Of a DNA stretch of 64,000 nt, positions 1 to 12,300 are shown piece by piece. The stretch's first letter is position 1. Each line of letters opens with the position of its first letter. Source of the DNA: Holacanthus passer (Eukaryota > Chordata > Actinopteri > Pomacanthidae); contig JAFREQ010000069.1 of NCBI GenBank assembly GCA_025331565.1, forward strand, positions 1,240,001 through 1,304,000, written 5' to 3'. A program made the translations under genes and the position numbers. The notes beneath the pieces were generated by a model. It was not told the origin of the DNA. It made no database searches and worked only from the letters and a program-made list of their open reading frames with translations.

Positions 1-739
1 AATTCCTACATCAGTCAGAATAATTAACCTGGTAAGTAATGTTATCTTAATAGTTAATGAAACAAACGTGTCTTCTGTAAATGTCATTGCGTCCAGAAGA
101 TTCTCATGGCTCTCTCTGACTTCTGGAGGTAGAATGCCTCAGTTTGATGGTGTAAGAAAGTGTTTTGGGATTTCCAAAGTAGATTGGCGGTTCACAGCAC
201 TTTCTGCAGTGCGTATCCACAATAGCATGACAGTCAGTGACACTCAATCTCAACTGTGGTTAATACTGACAGCAGATGCTACCAGTCTGAAAGAAGAAGA
301 GCCACATCTGCGTCACTTCTCATCTTCCCTCTCATTTTGTAGGTCTTTTCATCTTTGAAAGGAAACTCCATGGCTCACTGTAGTTTTTGGCTCAGAGGCA
401 GCCATGTCCCACTTTAGCAGGCCTGACTTCTCCTGAACTGTTAATCTGTTCCTTTTTCCTTTATCAAGTTTGACTTTCTGCACATGGAACGGTTGTCTTT
501 ATTCAGAAACAAAAAATCACTGCTTAGCGATATACATATTACTTAAAGGTCTGGGAATATTCAATATTTTTATTTTTGCCACCAAATACACTGTGCACAC
601 CAACAATGAATGTTTCCTACTAACAAGTAAAAGTGTATTGTAAGTGTATTGAAGCCAGATACAGCTTATTTCTTTGCACCATAGAGCTCCATTGTTGTCC
701 ATTGCAAACAAATCAACAAGCCACGCTGTTGTTGTTGTT

Positions 740-960
740 TACATGTTCCTTCGTTACCATGAACACAGACTGTAGTTTATTTTGACTCAATCCCACATAC
801 TTTTTCCTGCTGCCCAAAATTATCACTAGAGCACCAAATGTGGATTAATCTGCTGCTAAAAATAGTTCCCAAAAAAGCAGTATTTCCTCCTGTTTGAGTA
901 ATACTCACTAAAACTGCAGTGTTCAGATATAGCAGGGAGCCATTTCTGGGGGAAAAATAC
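740..960. repeat. Interspersed repeat family A, copy 1
   Basis: This stretch aligns by eye, in the same orientation, with 41485-41700. Both copies share the landmarks ACCATGAACACA, GTAGTTTATTTTGA, CACCAAATGTGGATTA and TTTGAGTAAT in the same order and spacing. The divergence is moderate, so this is an old interspersed repeat. Its class is unknown to me. Confidence 0.75.
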
Positions 961-2451
961 ACTTACTTAGATAAGATTAGCAAATTGTTCAGCTGTCAAA
1001 TTTGCACAAATGACACAAGGCAAAAGCTTGATTTGTTTTAATTCAGAGAAAACCTTAAGAGGTTCAGAATAGTTCCAGCATGCAACACTCAGAGACAGAA
1101 TTACACATTTGTTGACAATAAGAACACTCTAGAATAACATCAACTTTATCCTTCATATTTGTCAAAAATCCCGAATGACCCTGTCCTCACAGATGTCCAT
1201 GCTGCCTAAATATATACACATATACTGTATATCATCATCATACATGCTATACATCACTTCATGCAAAATTACCCTAAATCATGTAAAGCCATGCACTGGG
1301 TACAACAAAAAATAGAAATGTGATGGCAAAACCTGGACAGGCAGTGAGAAACATGTGAATTGTCTTTTAATTCTGTTTTCATTTGCATGCTCTCTAGTGT
1401 ACAGGTCAATGCCACACACAGCATTAGCTTAATTAGGGAACAGAGGGAAAGTGCTTTACCAGGCTGCCTCCCTGTTCACTGCTGCTGGGTACACGGAGCT
1501 CTGGCTCCTCAACAAACATCTGTATTTGTACAAGGGCAATACTGTATGTTGCAGCAGTAAATTTTCTCTTTTTGTTTTTTTTCACAGACACACATACAGA
1601 CACACATTTACCATGGTCAGAGTACTTTGCCAGCCCATGGTGCTGCACGTTATGATTTATGAGCATGACTTATTTTCCAGATGGATGCTTGACTGCAGGA
1701 TCTTACCTGCTGCAGCTCTGGCCACAACTCAGATTGTTGGAGCGGGTACAAAATCACTCCTTCACTGTATGTGTTTGTGTGTGTGTTCACATGTGTGTTT
1801 TGCCGGTTGCTAGATAACTTTCAGCACGGTTCAGCTGTCTCTGCCTCCTTTCGAGCTTCTTGTGGATGGTGGGAGGTGTTTGATGTACTGGTTTTTCATA
1901 AGAAGCAGATGGTTGAGCGAGCAGAGATATTTCAATACTTGAGGATTAAAGACAAGTAAATCATGTGGGTTGCAAAATGCTACAGTATTCTGTTTTGAAA
2001 TATCACAGCTGCTTTATATTGTAACTCACAAGTCCCCTCATTCACTTTTTAATCAGCTGCAGTGGTAAATTTAATAAATTGAAACTGCAGACATAACTTG
2101 AAAAGAACTTTCTGAACGAACGTTTGTAAAGCGAACAGCATCAAACCAAAGGCAAGGCAGTTTTTATTTAACATCACAAAGAGCTACAGAAATGTAGCAG
2201 TATAAGCAAATTCTAAGAATGCATGTACATGCAGATAGTCCTAAACAATCAGACTTCAAGTAGACTAAATAGAGTAAGATGATTTTCTTTTTCAAAAATT
2301 ATGGTGGCACTACATTTCTCCAATACTTCAATGTTGTAAACAAAAGTTCTATACTGGTTGGTACATGTCTCATATGTATTCCTGTCATATGATAGCTAGC
2401 TCAAATAGAAGACTGATGTATATAGGACTGAGGGAAAATAAACTACACAGT

Positions 2452-2610
2452 GTGGCTTATTGATCCAACAACAATGGATCTCTGTGGTAAAAGGGGATAC
2501 GATATATCAGGCTTTGGATGCACACACAATACCTGTAGGATCTATACATTGTTGCTTTGGGTCTGCACATTTTGTTGACAGTCGAAAAATGAACAATATC
2601 ACTGATCAGG
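2452..2610. repeat. Interspersed repeat family B, copy 1
   Basis: It matches 38498-38645 in the same orientation. Shared landmarks include GTGTGGCT, GGGCTTTG or GGCTTTGG followed by CACACACA, TCATTGTTGGCTT or CATTGTTGCTTTGGG, and TTTGTTGACA. It is non-coding and its class is unknown. Confidence 0.65.
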
Positions 2611-4106
2611 CTGATGCTTTGATTGATGATAACTTGGCTGCTGCCTGAAGAAGGTCAGGTCAGTGATGATGGTGCCCTCTGCAGCTATTTCCAGACAGTG
2701 TGGCATTCAGTGATCAGTTGTCACAACCACCACAAAGGCTCAATTTGTCATTTGCATGGCTAGCTTTGAGTCAAATGAGGAAAGGATCACAGAGGTTAAT
2801 GGACTACAGAAACAAGTTTTTTCTGGGCTATAGTTTGTGGTTTGAAATGTAAAGAAAGGGAACTTTAGTGGTTTACATCATAAACTGTTTAGAAAGAGAT
2901 GTTAACGTGCATGTATTTTACCCATCAGAGGCTTCTGATTTATAAACTGTTTTAGTTTTCTTCACTTCCAATCCCAGCTTTCCCTCCACCCACATCTGTT
3001 GCTATTTCATTAAACTAGTGGTGTATGATATAAACAAGGACTTTCCTCTCTGCTCAAGTGCTGTAGCGGGGCTGAGAGATGGGAGTTGGTCTGACCAGCT
3101 TCCTGAGTTCTGAGTGCAGGGACATTAGTGGTCGTCTTCCCAGAGGCAAAGCAGGACAGTCTGGCCTCCTCAGAGTTGCATAGCAAGAGTCAGGTTACAT
3201 TCATAAGATGGCTGACATATCATGATGCCATTCGTTTGGGTGTCACTGCATGCCACTTTCATGTTGAAGGAGCATAAATAAACAGCTACCCGTCAAACCA
3301 CTGGGACACACAAAATATTCAGGAGTGAAATCTGTTTGAGGAATGAGAATCTGTTTTGTGCTTATTATATTTTCACTTGGATCTACCTCATAGAACAGCC
3401 TTGACCTACTTCTTAAAAGAAGGGACACTGACTGGACACTTTACAAATACTTTCCCCAAAGGCTCGGAATGATAAACTGCTATTTAAACTACTGTCTCGT
3501 ACCTAAAGGGACCCTGTGGAGTTCTTGACCTCTCGTAGCACCATGGAGCAGTTTTTTGATGAGTGGGTCACTGTTTTGTTTGCCTTGTGTGTGCACATGA
3601 GGGCACACTTGCATAAGCACACGCACACGAGTGATGGAATACACACAGCAAAAGCAGCAGAGAAAAAGACGGCTTGCTAGCAAACATGGATGTAATTCAT
3701 GTAGGTTTCAAACCTTCAAGAACATTCGGCTTTGGAAGCTTTTATAGGAAGGGAATGCAGCAAATGCTCCTCATTTTGCACTAGTGGACTGTGATTATTA
3801 TCACTACAGCGGGGCTGGATGTTGCCTGGTACTGGCACTGGCATCAGTAACATTGCTTTTGAATAATAAATGTGTTTGAAACATTTTGCAGCATCAGCCT
3901 CAAGATTTTTTTTCTTTTTCTTCCTGACCTTTTCTGCTTCACCTTATAACCTTTTCAGCCCTCTATCCATTTATTCATATTTTATATTCAAGCTCTTTCT
4001 GTCTTGATTTTATTTGATTATTTCCCACTTTACCTCTGACATTACATGGATGGACAAATACACAAGGGTTGGGGGGCTGATAGTTGGTATCACTTTTTGC
4101 ACCTGC

Positions 4107-4190
4107 TTATAAGACAAGATATTCCTAAAATAAGATATTCCATTATTAGTCCCACAACAGGGAAATTTACAAAGTAACAGTTACACTATA
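4107..4190. repeat. Repeat family E, copy 1 (LINE/SINE tail type)
   Basis: The landmarks TATAAGACAAGAT, CATTATTAGTCCCACAACAG and GGGAAATTTACA recur at 27195-27275 in the same orientation. This sequence type is common in fish genomes. I recognise it as the tail of a non-LTR element, read here as the reverse complement. The family name is not assigned. Confidence 0.6.
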
Positions 4191-4978
4191 GGTAGCCTAC
4201 TGACAATTTTGGGACCATGTAACACCCGATCAGGTGGGCTGTCCCAACATAAAGTAGGCCATATCAAATTTTTTCCCCACATTTTCTTTCCCCACACTGC
4301 TGGTGGTGGCAGTGCAGCCCACTAGGTGTGCCAGCTCATTTGACAATTACCCTTTAACATTTCAGTACGGGATGATTTGGTGGCAGCAGGTGCAATTTAC
4401 TTTAGCCGTTCCCAAAACTCCATTAAAAATCACAAGTGTGTCGACCACCGGGGGCAGTAAACACACCTTGAGACGCTACCCTGTAAGAAATGTAACAAAA
4501 GAAGAATAACTGGCGTATGTGTTTAGCTCCAACAAACTGTGGGCTGAGAGGATTCATCCCTTCATGTTGTTTTAATAAGAAAGTCAATAACTTCCACCAT
4601 GCTTAGACCAACTGTAGTCTGGGGCCCGGACCATGAAGCGAATTCACCTTAGTCTGGCTCTCTTTGGTTTACCTGGCTACCTACCTCACTTTCCAGCCTA
4701 ATTTCTGCTTCATCTCGAGATATCAAATCTTGATCATTTCTTTTCCTCAAATACTATTAAATGTGAGAAATATAAGTGTTAAATCCTTGAAAACATGCCT
4801 GATATGTCGTGTAAGGTTTTGATTGAAAGTCCATTCTTGACCTTGGAAACTCATGTGTTAGATCTGTGAAGGAACATCAGGTGACACAATCAAAAACTCC
4901 TCAGAACAGCTACTAAATGGACCTTGTTGTGAGTTTGTTTTGTCGTGCGCCTCAGGGTGAATAAAAAAGAAAAATGCA

Positions 4979-5054
4979 GTTGAAGGTCCTGGATAAAGCT
5001 AGTAAGCGGACATTAAGTTACTTTGTCAAACTACTATTTCCAAGGTCAAGGATG
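4979..5054. repeat. Repeat family D, copy 1
   Basis: About 75 bases match 31695-31778. Both copies have GTTGAA, then AAGCTAGTAAG or AAGGTAGTAAG, then TTTGTCAAAC and ACTATTTCCAAGG or ACTATGTTCAGGG. The divergence is high and the element type is unknown. Confidence 0.5.
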
Positions 5055-6269
5055 AACTTTCACACTCAACATTTTTAGGTTTTTATGTTTTATGTTGTTC
5101 TTGTCTGACCATGAGATATATTGTTCTCGTATAACAATATTAACATTGTCTTTTTCTTTATTTTTATAGATCCTATATAATTTATTTTTCTGTCCACATT
5201 GTCTTCTTTTTATTATTATTCTGACTGATTGTTGGTGGAGAGGTATGAGCAATATCTCATATGCCCCACAAGCATTAATACATCTGTTTTCCATACATAC
5301 ATTGATGCAAGGCAATTGTTTTCTACAGCCTATCAAAGATAGACAATCAAAAATGGGAAACTGTGATTGGCTTCTCATCCATTTTTCCAGACACAACTGT
5401 CTTTCATGAAACCAAAAAACAGTAGTCGGAAAACAAACAAACAAACTTTGCTTAGAAGAGAAGCTTGCTGAGCGTACACACACGCCAAGTTGTGACTCCA
5501 CTCTATAGGTAATAAATGGTCTTACAGTCACTTCATTATGTTGCTCACGGTGTAGTAATGAATGCTGTCTTGTGGCCTGTGTTTCATTTCCTGACCATTT
5601 CTCATTTACAGCTAAATCATAAGCAGTTGTCACCCGCTCTGAGTGAGGTCCACATTTCATTTCAGTGACGGTTCCTCACCTTCATCAACCCTTAGTGCCT
5701 CAAAAATGTTTCTACATATGTCAGGTGTTCACAGGTCATCCCAATACTGGCATATGGAACACTGTTGATTCCAGCATCACTGAATAGATTGATGTAACTG
5801 CACACAGTAAGTGATCACCCCCCGCTGCATCTTGTTATGCCTTGCTAATCTCTCCTGCTTATTTTCACAGTGTTGTGTAGTTGGACAGAGATAAAAATAA
5901 GGTGGTTTGGCATGTGGAATGTCAAGTGTGTTACCTTCATCGTCAAAATAATATCTGTATTCCCCTTGATATCCGGAGTTTCATGGATGAAAGTTCATGC
6001 AGTGCCAGTACATACAGTATAAATCGATTTAGAGCAAACTACATGTCAAAAACACTCAAATGGGTGCGAATGAATGCAAATTTGCTCTCCACTGTGCAAA
6101 CTGTGGTGAAGATGCACAAACTTAAAAATATCACAGCTTGGACAAAAAACATGTAGGTTTATATCAGGGCTTTAGGAATGCACTTCATAAACATAATGTG
6201 GCTCGAGGAAAAAATAGCAAAAAGGACTAGAGTTCCAGCTGAGTTCTGAGATCAGCAGGTTTAGCTCCC

Positions 6270-6560
6270 AAATCATTTAGAGTGTAAGTCTGTGTGACGG
6301 AGTGTTAAAGACCGCCTCGTCCTTCTCCGTCTCCGCGAGCCTCTCTCCCCCAGGAGAGAGTCTGCGGCAGGAGCGCGCGCTGCGCTCTCACTGTTTCCCC
6401 GCGGGACCGCGTTTACTCGGCGCCTACGCGGTTTCCCCCCCACACAGACAAGACACTTACCTGTCGGATGTTGCTGCTGATCCGCCTCCGGTTCACGGGC
6501 CAAACCGAGGGGTTCCCGGTTCAATGTTTAAATAGCGCATAGTGGCGCGCTCTGGGCGAC
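6270..6560 (-). promoter_or_regulatory. CpG-rich block with a candidate minus-strand promoter and first exon
   Basis: The block is strikingly GC- and CpG-rich against its AT-rich surroundings (for example GCGCGCGCTGCGC near 6374). On the minus strand a TATA-like TATTTAAA lies at 6527-6534. About 65 bases downstream is a consensus splice donor, CAG|GTAAGTG, cut between 6461 and 6460. This is the layout of a short untranslated first exon of about 40 bases (roughly 6500 down to 6461). No downstream coding exon of a known gene is visible between here and position 1, so the rest of the transcript, if real, lies to the left or is non-coding. Confidence 0.45.
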
Positions 6561-7570
6561 CAGGTGACCTGGACTAAACCACTTTGTTGGTTGTTGGGTT
6601 ATTTTATGTATTTAACTATGTTGGATTGATAAATTAAGAGCCATAGGTGGGGCATCTCAATACTGTTATGTTTGTATTAACAGTGTGGGTTAATTTTGTA
6701 ATTTCCCTGATTTGATTAGGCCAGTAACGCCAAACTCCCCCATTAATTAATGTTGGTCTGCCCGGGGGAGGGGCTAGAAGAGGTATTTAAAGGGAGCATT
6801 CCGGCTCTGTCAGTGTGAAGATTGGAGTTGGAGTTGGAGTTGTAGGCGGAGTTGTAGGCCTAGGCCTGTTTGTATTGTAGCTGCATGTATTTGTATGTGT
6901 TTTATTCTTGTGTCATAGAGCCCCAGGTTGTCCCAGAACTATTAGAACACATCAATGAGCCACAATGTTATCATGAACAAACACACTAAATGCCTAAACC
7001 ACATTTAAGTGATGAACCTGAAACAAAGTTGAAATGTTAAAAATCATTCTTTTTCCAGTGGGGAGCACCCACTGAAAACCCCACAGATGTTTTGGTGGTC
7101 TCTCAGAGTGTCAATAAATACATTATAAACTTTCTATATGGCTGTGAATTCTCCAGCGATATGTGTAGCAGCTTGTGTCCAGTTTCCTGCCACATCAATC
7201 ATTTAGTAGCTATGACTGTTTGTTCTTGCAGAATCCTGAGTGGGTTGTCAGAGCAACTGGCTGCACCTGAGAGGTGGCAGGGCTGCCCTGCCAGTCTGAG
7301 CTCTCCTGATGGGCAGCATTACCTCCTCGTGGTCTCTACCCCTTCGTAGTTTACTTTAGATTTAGGTAGGTTACAACACTTACACAAATACTTCTTTTTT
7401 TCATCCCCACAACACCACTGACACCTTCCACATCTCCATGCGCCATTTATTTCCTTATTAACTAATTCAATTAATTTGGCTTTTTAAACTTTTATGTGTG
7501 TGTGTGTGGTTTGTACTATTGTGGTGGAGATGGTTGACTACCATGGGCTGGAGGTCCTTCTTCCACCAAG
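6540..7570 (+). other. Promoter-like or LTR-like sequence, then no gene seen
   Basis: A plus-strand TATTTAAAG at 6784-6792 is followed 20-30 bases later by GGCTCTGTCAGTGTGAAG and a short GGAGTT tandem (about 6824-6855). This could be a retroelement LTR with its own TATA box or a real promoter, and I cannot tell which. The remainder to 7570 shows only short random frames and a (GT)7 tract near 7497. Confidence 0.3.
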
Positions 7571-7589
7571 GAATTAAGTGTATGTATAT

Positions 7590-8010
7590 ATATATAGAAT
7601 ATTTTCTCAGCTTTACCTTGCTGTCAGACAGCCCGTTCTGACAGGGAACCAAAGTTGTCATATCTATATGCTCTCATCAAAGCCACCACACTCCTTTGAC
7701 AAAAACAGCCATTTTACCTTGCAGAACACGGGGGTTGCTGGTCTACAGCTGCCTTGATCGGTCAGTGTGTTTGTGTTAAATGGTTTAGTTTGGATCTGGA
7801 TTTAACTAACACGTTAAAATCACACAATAACACAAACTAACCAATCTAGGCAGTGGTAGACAAGCTACTCCCATTTTCTGCGAGGTAAAATGACTGTTTT
7901 TGTGAAGGGAGTGTGGTGGCTTTTAAGAGAACAATACAATGGTCTCACATTGGAAAGGGCTGACTGGCAGCAAGGTAAATCAGTCAAAATATTCTAAATA
8001 TGCATATTGC
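7590..8010. repeat. Long inverted repeat (foldback or MITE-like element)
   Basis: The arms at about 7590-7775 and 7830-8010 are reverse complements with scattered mismatches and small gaps, around a spacer of about 50 bases. Diagnostic pairs are AAGCCACCACACTCCTTTGAC against GTGAAGGGAGTGTGGTGGCTT, CCATTTTACCTTGCAGAA against the complement of TTCTGCGAGGTAAAATG, and the mirrored CAGCAAGGTAAA with AAAATATTCT. The transcript would fold into a hairpin of about 180 bp. No transposase is present. Confidence 0.75.
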
Positions 8011-8234
8011 ATTTTTTAGGTGGCTAAGATACCTTTTGCTGTTGCCCCCATCCACAGCAGGATATTGCTTAGCTTCTGTGCCAGTACTCCTGTCTGCTTC
8101 CCCAAACTGGGGGCATGCATACAATCCTCATACAACCCCAGTTCAAGAAATCCAAACTAACCCTTTAAGCTGTGCACCAACATGGTACCCACTTTCTCAG
8201 CAATGAAAAGGGGAGGAAAAACAGGTCCCAGGAT

Positions 8235-8457
8235 TGTCACCTGCCTATCTCCTGCTTGCTAACCTGCCTGCCTTCCAGACACTAGCTTCCAAGCTGACCC
8301 CTGCCAGTCTTCCCTCACTCCCTCTGCCCACGCCAGAGACTCCATCTCCATCATATCCTCTCCTCTTCACCTCCATTCTACAATAAATCTTCATAACTTC
8401 ACCACAGCTATGTGTCTGTGTCCTGCATTTGGGTCCACCTTGGAACTCCACATGACA
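8235..8457 (+). mobile_element. Possible solo LTR
   Basis: The segment starts TGTCACCTGCC and ends CATGACA, giving the TG...CA inverted ends of an LTR. Near its end is CAATAAATC (about 8381), followed by a pyrimidine-rich U5-like stretch with CTGCATTTGGGTCC, a phrase I associate with the 3' ends of fish retroelements. No matching target duplication is visible, so a truncated or decayed LTR or a non-LTR tail is equally possible. Confidence 0.35.
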
Positions 8458-8599
8458 CACTGATGTGTTATCACTTGATAAAGCTGACATGGTGGTATTT
8501 AAATATCCTACTCACACAAAGCAATATTAGAAGGAAAAACAAATTAGTCCACTTAATTCCTATTCTCTCCTTTTTGCTCTGGCTTGGTCTCTTTTAAAA

Positions 8600-8730
8600 T
8601 GATCTGGCTCTTTAGTTGCTAAATGCCCAACTACATTCACCAGCTTGTTGCCTTGTCTGTCTGCTGCTTGGTGCTGGGCAGCATTGTACAGCTGCCTGCT
8701 GCTGCTGGGAACGGGACTGGTGAGAGCAGT
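8600..8730 (+). repeat. Interspersed repeat family C, copy 1
   Basis: It matches 29430-29575. Both contain GCTAAATG, TTCACC(A/G)GCT, TTGTCTGTCTGCT and CAGCTGCCTGCTGC in the same order. This is a common fish repeat type without coding capacity here. Confidence 0.65.
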
Positions 8731-11700
8731 AAGACTCAACCAAAACAGCAACGATGTTTGAAAACCATCTATCATCTACCATCTAATCTATTTGTTTCAT
8801 TAGCTAATTATTGTGCTCGTTCATTTATAGACTTAAGACTAAGTATGCTGTACTTTGTTACATTTCACCAAATTAAGGACTCTGCCTTGTGCTTTAAAGA
8901 ACACTTTGCTCTTGGCTACTGAGCTAAATTAGATCAAAAACTCTGCAGACCTTTTGATCCCAGGCTAAAAAAGTCCTTCGATAACTTTCAGAAGTAATCT
9001 AAAATAAGGTTTGATCATTACCTGTCGTGAGTCATGAAAGCATGGGAAAAATGGGCCAAACAGACAGAAAGTAAACAGTCAGATAGCTTTTCCAGCTGCC
9101 TCTTAACGGTGCCACCTGAGTGCAGTTTGAAAGATGACTTCTCTGCTGGGAAACAGCTCCGAGCCGGTCCCACATGCTGCTGCTGATAGCTTTGTCATAC
9201 AGGCCTTGGTTAACTCATGCTGAATTACTAAATGGGCAGCATCTGATTTTAATTATGGTGAACATCACAAAACCACAGGATGTTATAAAGATCAAACACA
9301 CCGAATTGGCTTATGGGACTGTGGACACACTTTAATATGTGTAGATGCATGTAGTCACGTAATAGGAAGAGGACGAAAAATTGGACTCATCAGGGAATGA
9401 ATGTAAGAGGACGTATGTTACATCAATAAATCATTAGCTCATTAATTTTCAGACATTTGCGTAGAGCTGGCCAGTGACGTTGTAATTTCCAGAAGTGACT
9501 TGGATGTTCATTTGTTTACCCAGATATCAATGTAATGGAGGTTTCACATAATTCTGTTCATTGAGTTAATATAAAATATGATAGAGACAGGCTAATGGAT
9601 AATGGATATTTAATTTGTATTTTGAAAAGAAGAAATCATGGGTGCAAGGCTGCAGACGGAAAAGCTCTTGAGTATTAGATACCTCAGAAAATAGCAGTCT
9701 GGCAAACAAAAAGCTTATTTTTCAATGCATATAGTGTAGATTAGGCCTATACTACTGTATACAGTAATAGTCGGTTAGTACTAAAAATAGTACTGTACAA
9801 CAACTGCTCCTCCCAATCGTAACAAGAGTAAGAGTCTACAGCCATGCTAGCAGCATGTGAGGCTGTACCAAGGCACAGTAAATAGTGTGTGAACAAGTGC
9901 TCAATGACGAGGTTGACATACAGATGTTTAGCAAGTATAATGTTTACCATGTTTACCATCTCTGTTTAGTGTGTTAGCATTCAGCTAACAGTCAGCATAA
10001 CATTTGCTAAACATCACTGAGCACATTGGAATGTTATTAGTTTTGCAGGTATTTGATCATAAATTAAAATACTGGACCAAGGAAAGTTTTGAGCTGATGA
10101 TGATGGTACATACATGGTGACCCATCCAACTGTTTGGGTAACATTTTACTCTAAACAAAAAAATGTCAACCTTTTAGGACTACATGAACTATTGCTATTG
10201 CCTCTTAAAAAAAATAATTTTTCACTCACAACTAGAAATTCGCTCCCTCAGCCGCAATATTACTTGTCAAGGTAGCTCTATATTACCATGAATGAATGAG
10301 ATATGAACATGCATATGGATTCTGTGGCACAAAACCCTTTATTCCAAGTTCCATCTCTTTTAACTGCATAGTTTCAGCTTGTTATCAGTTCTTATCTCTC
10401 TGCTTCCTTTTTGGAACAAACCAAGCAACGCCAAGGAGGGAGAGGGGAGAAAGTGGCAACATCCGTTTTAGGATGCCATTCAATAGGCTTAGGGAAGGTT
10501 TTCATCCTGAGAAACACAAAAAGCTGCACTTAGCACTTGTAAATCAGGTCCTGGCCGGATTATGCTGTGTGGTGTGTCTCTGTGTAATTACACAACTGGT
10601 AAGAATTCAGACTTCACATATCTACCAAGATAAACATGAGTAGCACGCCAGCAGAAAGGAAAGCCAGCTATGAGGAGACAATGCAATAACTGAACTCAAG
10701 AGCTGAAGGTTAGCGACAGATTAGCTTCGACCACAGCAGGAAATAACAAGCATCAGACTGTCATATATCACCATTCCCCACTTTAATCTGGGCAAAGTGG
10801 TCTTTGTTGTACAAAGGGCCAAAGTCCTTCAATTACAAAACCCCACAGATAGGACCCGACACTCCATCACATTCACCCTGACCTACAGGTCACAGAGCAA
10901 AGTACAGAGGCACTGAAATAAACACAGTGACCCCTAAACCTGCCCTGATATTTGTCCATAAACAGCCAGGAGAGGAAAGGCAGGGTTTCCCTCTTATGTC
11001 AGATGTTTGTAGGTGACAAGCTAGTTTGGGGAAAATGATGATAGGAAGTCCCACCCGGCCAGCCAGCAGGTTCACCTTCCCATTGTGAGATAAACAAGGG
11101 CGTGCAATGAAATGTACATTTGTAACTTTGTCCTGACAGTGGCAGAGGAAAGATCCAAAATAGAAAAGGGTTCAAGCATGTGCTCAATGTACTTAATCAA
11201 TTATCACATTCCTGGAGAATCAGTGGAAATTTTGGCCTGATGGAGGCGCCAAACTCTACGGCAAATTGGCCAGTAGAGTAATTGTTGAGATATAGTATCA
11301 TCCTTTGGACCAAAGTGCTGGAGGGAGGACAGACCATCAAACTGATCAAGTCTTTAGGCCCAACCCTATACCAAACCAAATGAAGCAGTGCTGACTGAAA
11401 TAAAGCCATACAAGTTTTTCACCAGTTATTCAAAAAGCCATATACTATATACATTTCAGGGCCATAGTTTGGACTTTAGAAATGCTGAGGTCATGAGTGC
11501 AAATTAATGCAGTGAAACCCCTCCCACCTAGGAAATTATATTGAAATTAAAATTGTTGTAGCAGTGTGAATACACACATCTGAATAAAAAAAAATAAAAG
11601 TCATGAAAAGAAATGACATAAAACTACCAGTATAATATATAAAGACAAATTAAGCGCAAATTAATTTGTTGTATGGGATCGTAGTTTGTGGTCTAATCAA

Positions 11701-11860
11701 ACCTGTTTTAAAAGATGGTATTAGGAGTATTGTGTAAGTTATAATACAAAGATTGTTACATTCTATAGTTTGCATTGTGGCTGAAATGTTTTGATCTGTT
11801 TCATTAATTTTTAAAAGATTTAGCTATGTTTTGAAAATCAAACAGAAGTCACTATATAAC
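8730..11860. other. Intergenic, no gene seen
   Basis: I see no recognisable exons, RNA genes or intact mobile elements. The reading frames are short and of random composition. Confidence 0.5.
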
Positions 11861-11869
11861 GCATAGAAG

Positions 11870-12300
11870 CGTAATTGTGGTCAATTGTAAGCAGTTTTAA
11901 GAGCAACTCGGTCCGTGACGCAACATCAACTTCCTTCCGGTTCGTTGTTAATAGCGTCCGCAGCTACCACCGTAGCAACAACAAAAAACGTAGTGTTCCT
12001 ACGATTTCGTTGAGAAATCTGAAAGAATGTACGTCGAAACGAAAAAACTACGGATCGTATACATAAACCGAATGGATACTATGAATATAAAGTGTACATT
12101 TGTCGCTAGAAAAGTTATCAAAATGAAGCTAAAGCCACAGGCTATCTTAAAATATAGCAATTTCCACCGAAAATAGAAGGGATGTCCGCCATGTTTTTTT
12201 GTTCACGCCGGGGAGAAACTCGGAGGTCACGTGACCCAAAGTATGCCCACAGAAAAGACTGGGTAGATGAAACGTACCCATGCAACAATTTTCAGAGCAA
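11870..12300. other. CpG-containing block with a palindromic E-box
   Basis: CpG dinucleotides are much denser than in the flanks. The block includes CCGCCATG and a perfect 12-bp palindrome GGTCACGTGACC at 12225-12236. CACGTG with these flanks is the bHLH-Zip (USF/MITF/TFE type) site. No splice donor and coding exon of a known gene follow. It may be a distal promoter or enhancer, or a CpG-rich transposon remnant. Confidence 0.35.

Larger units (their letters stand above)
1..6240. other. Intergenic, AT-rich, repeat remnants; no recognised gene
   Basis: No exon of a known protein is recognisable on either strand. The stretch holds copies of four repeat families that recur later in the window (740-960, 2452-2610, 4107-4190, 4979-5054). 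It also holds an uninterrupted 204-codon minus-strand reading frame at 5046-5660 that resembles nothing I know (see findings). The other reading frames here are short and low-complexity or random in composition. Confidence 0.6.
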
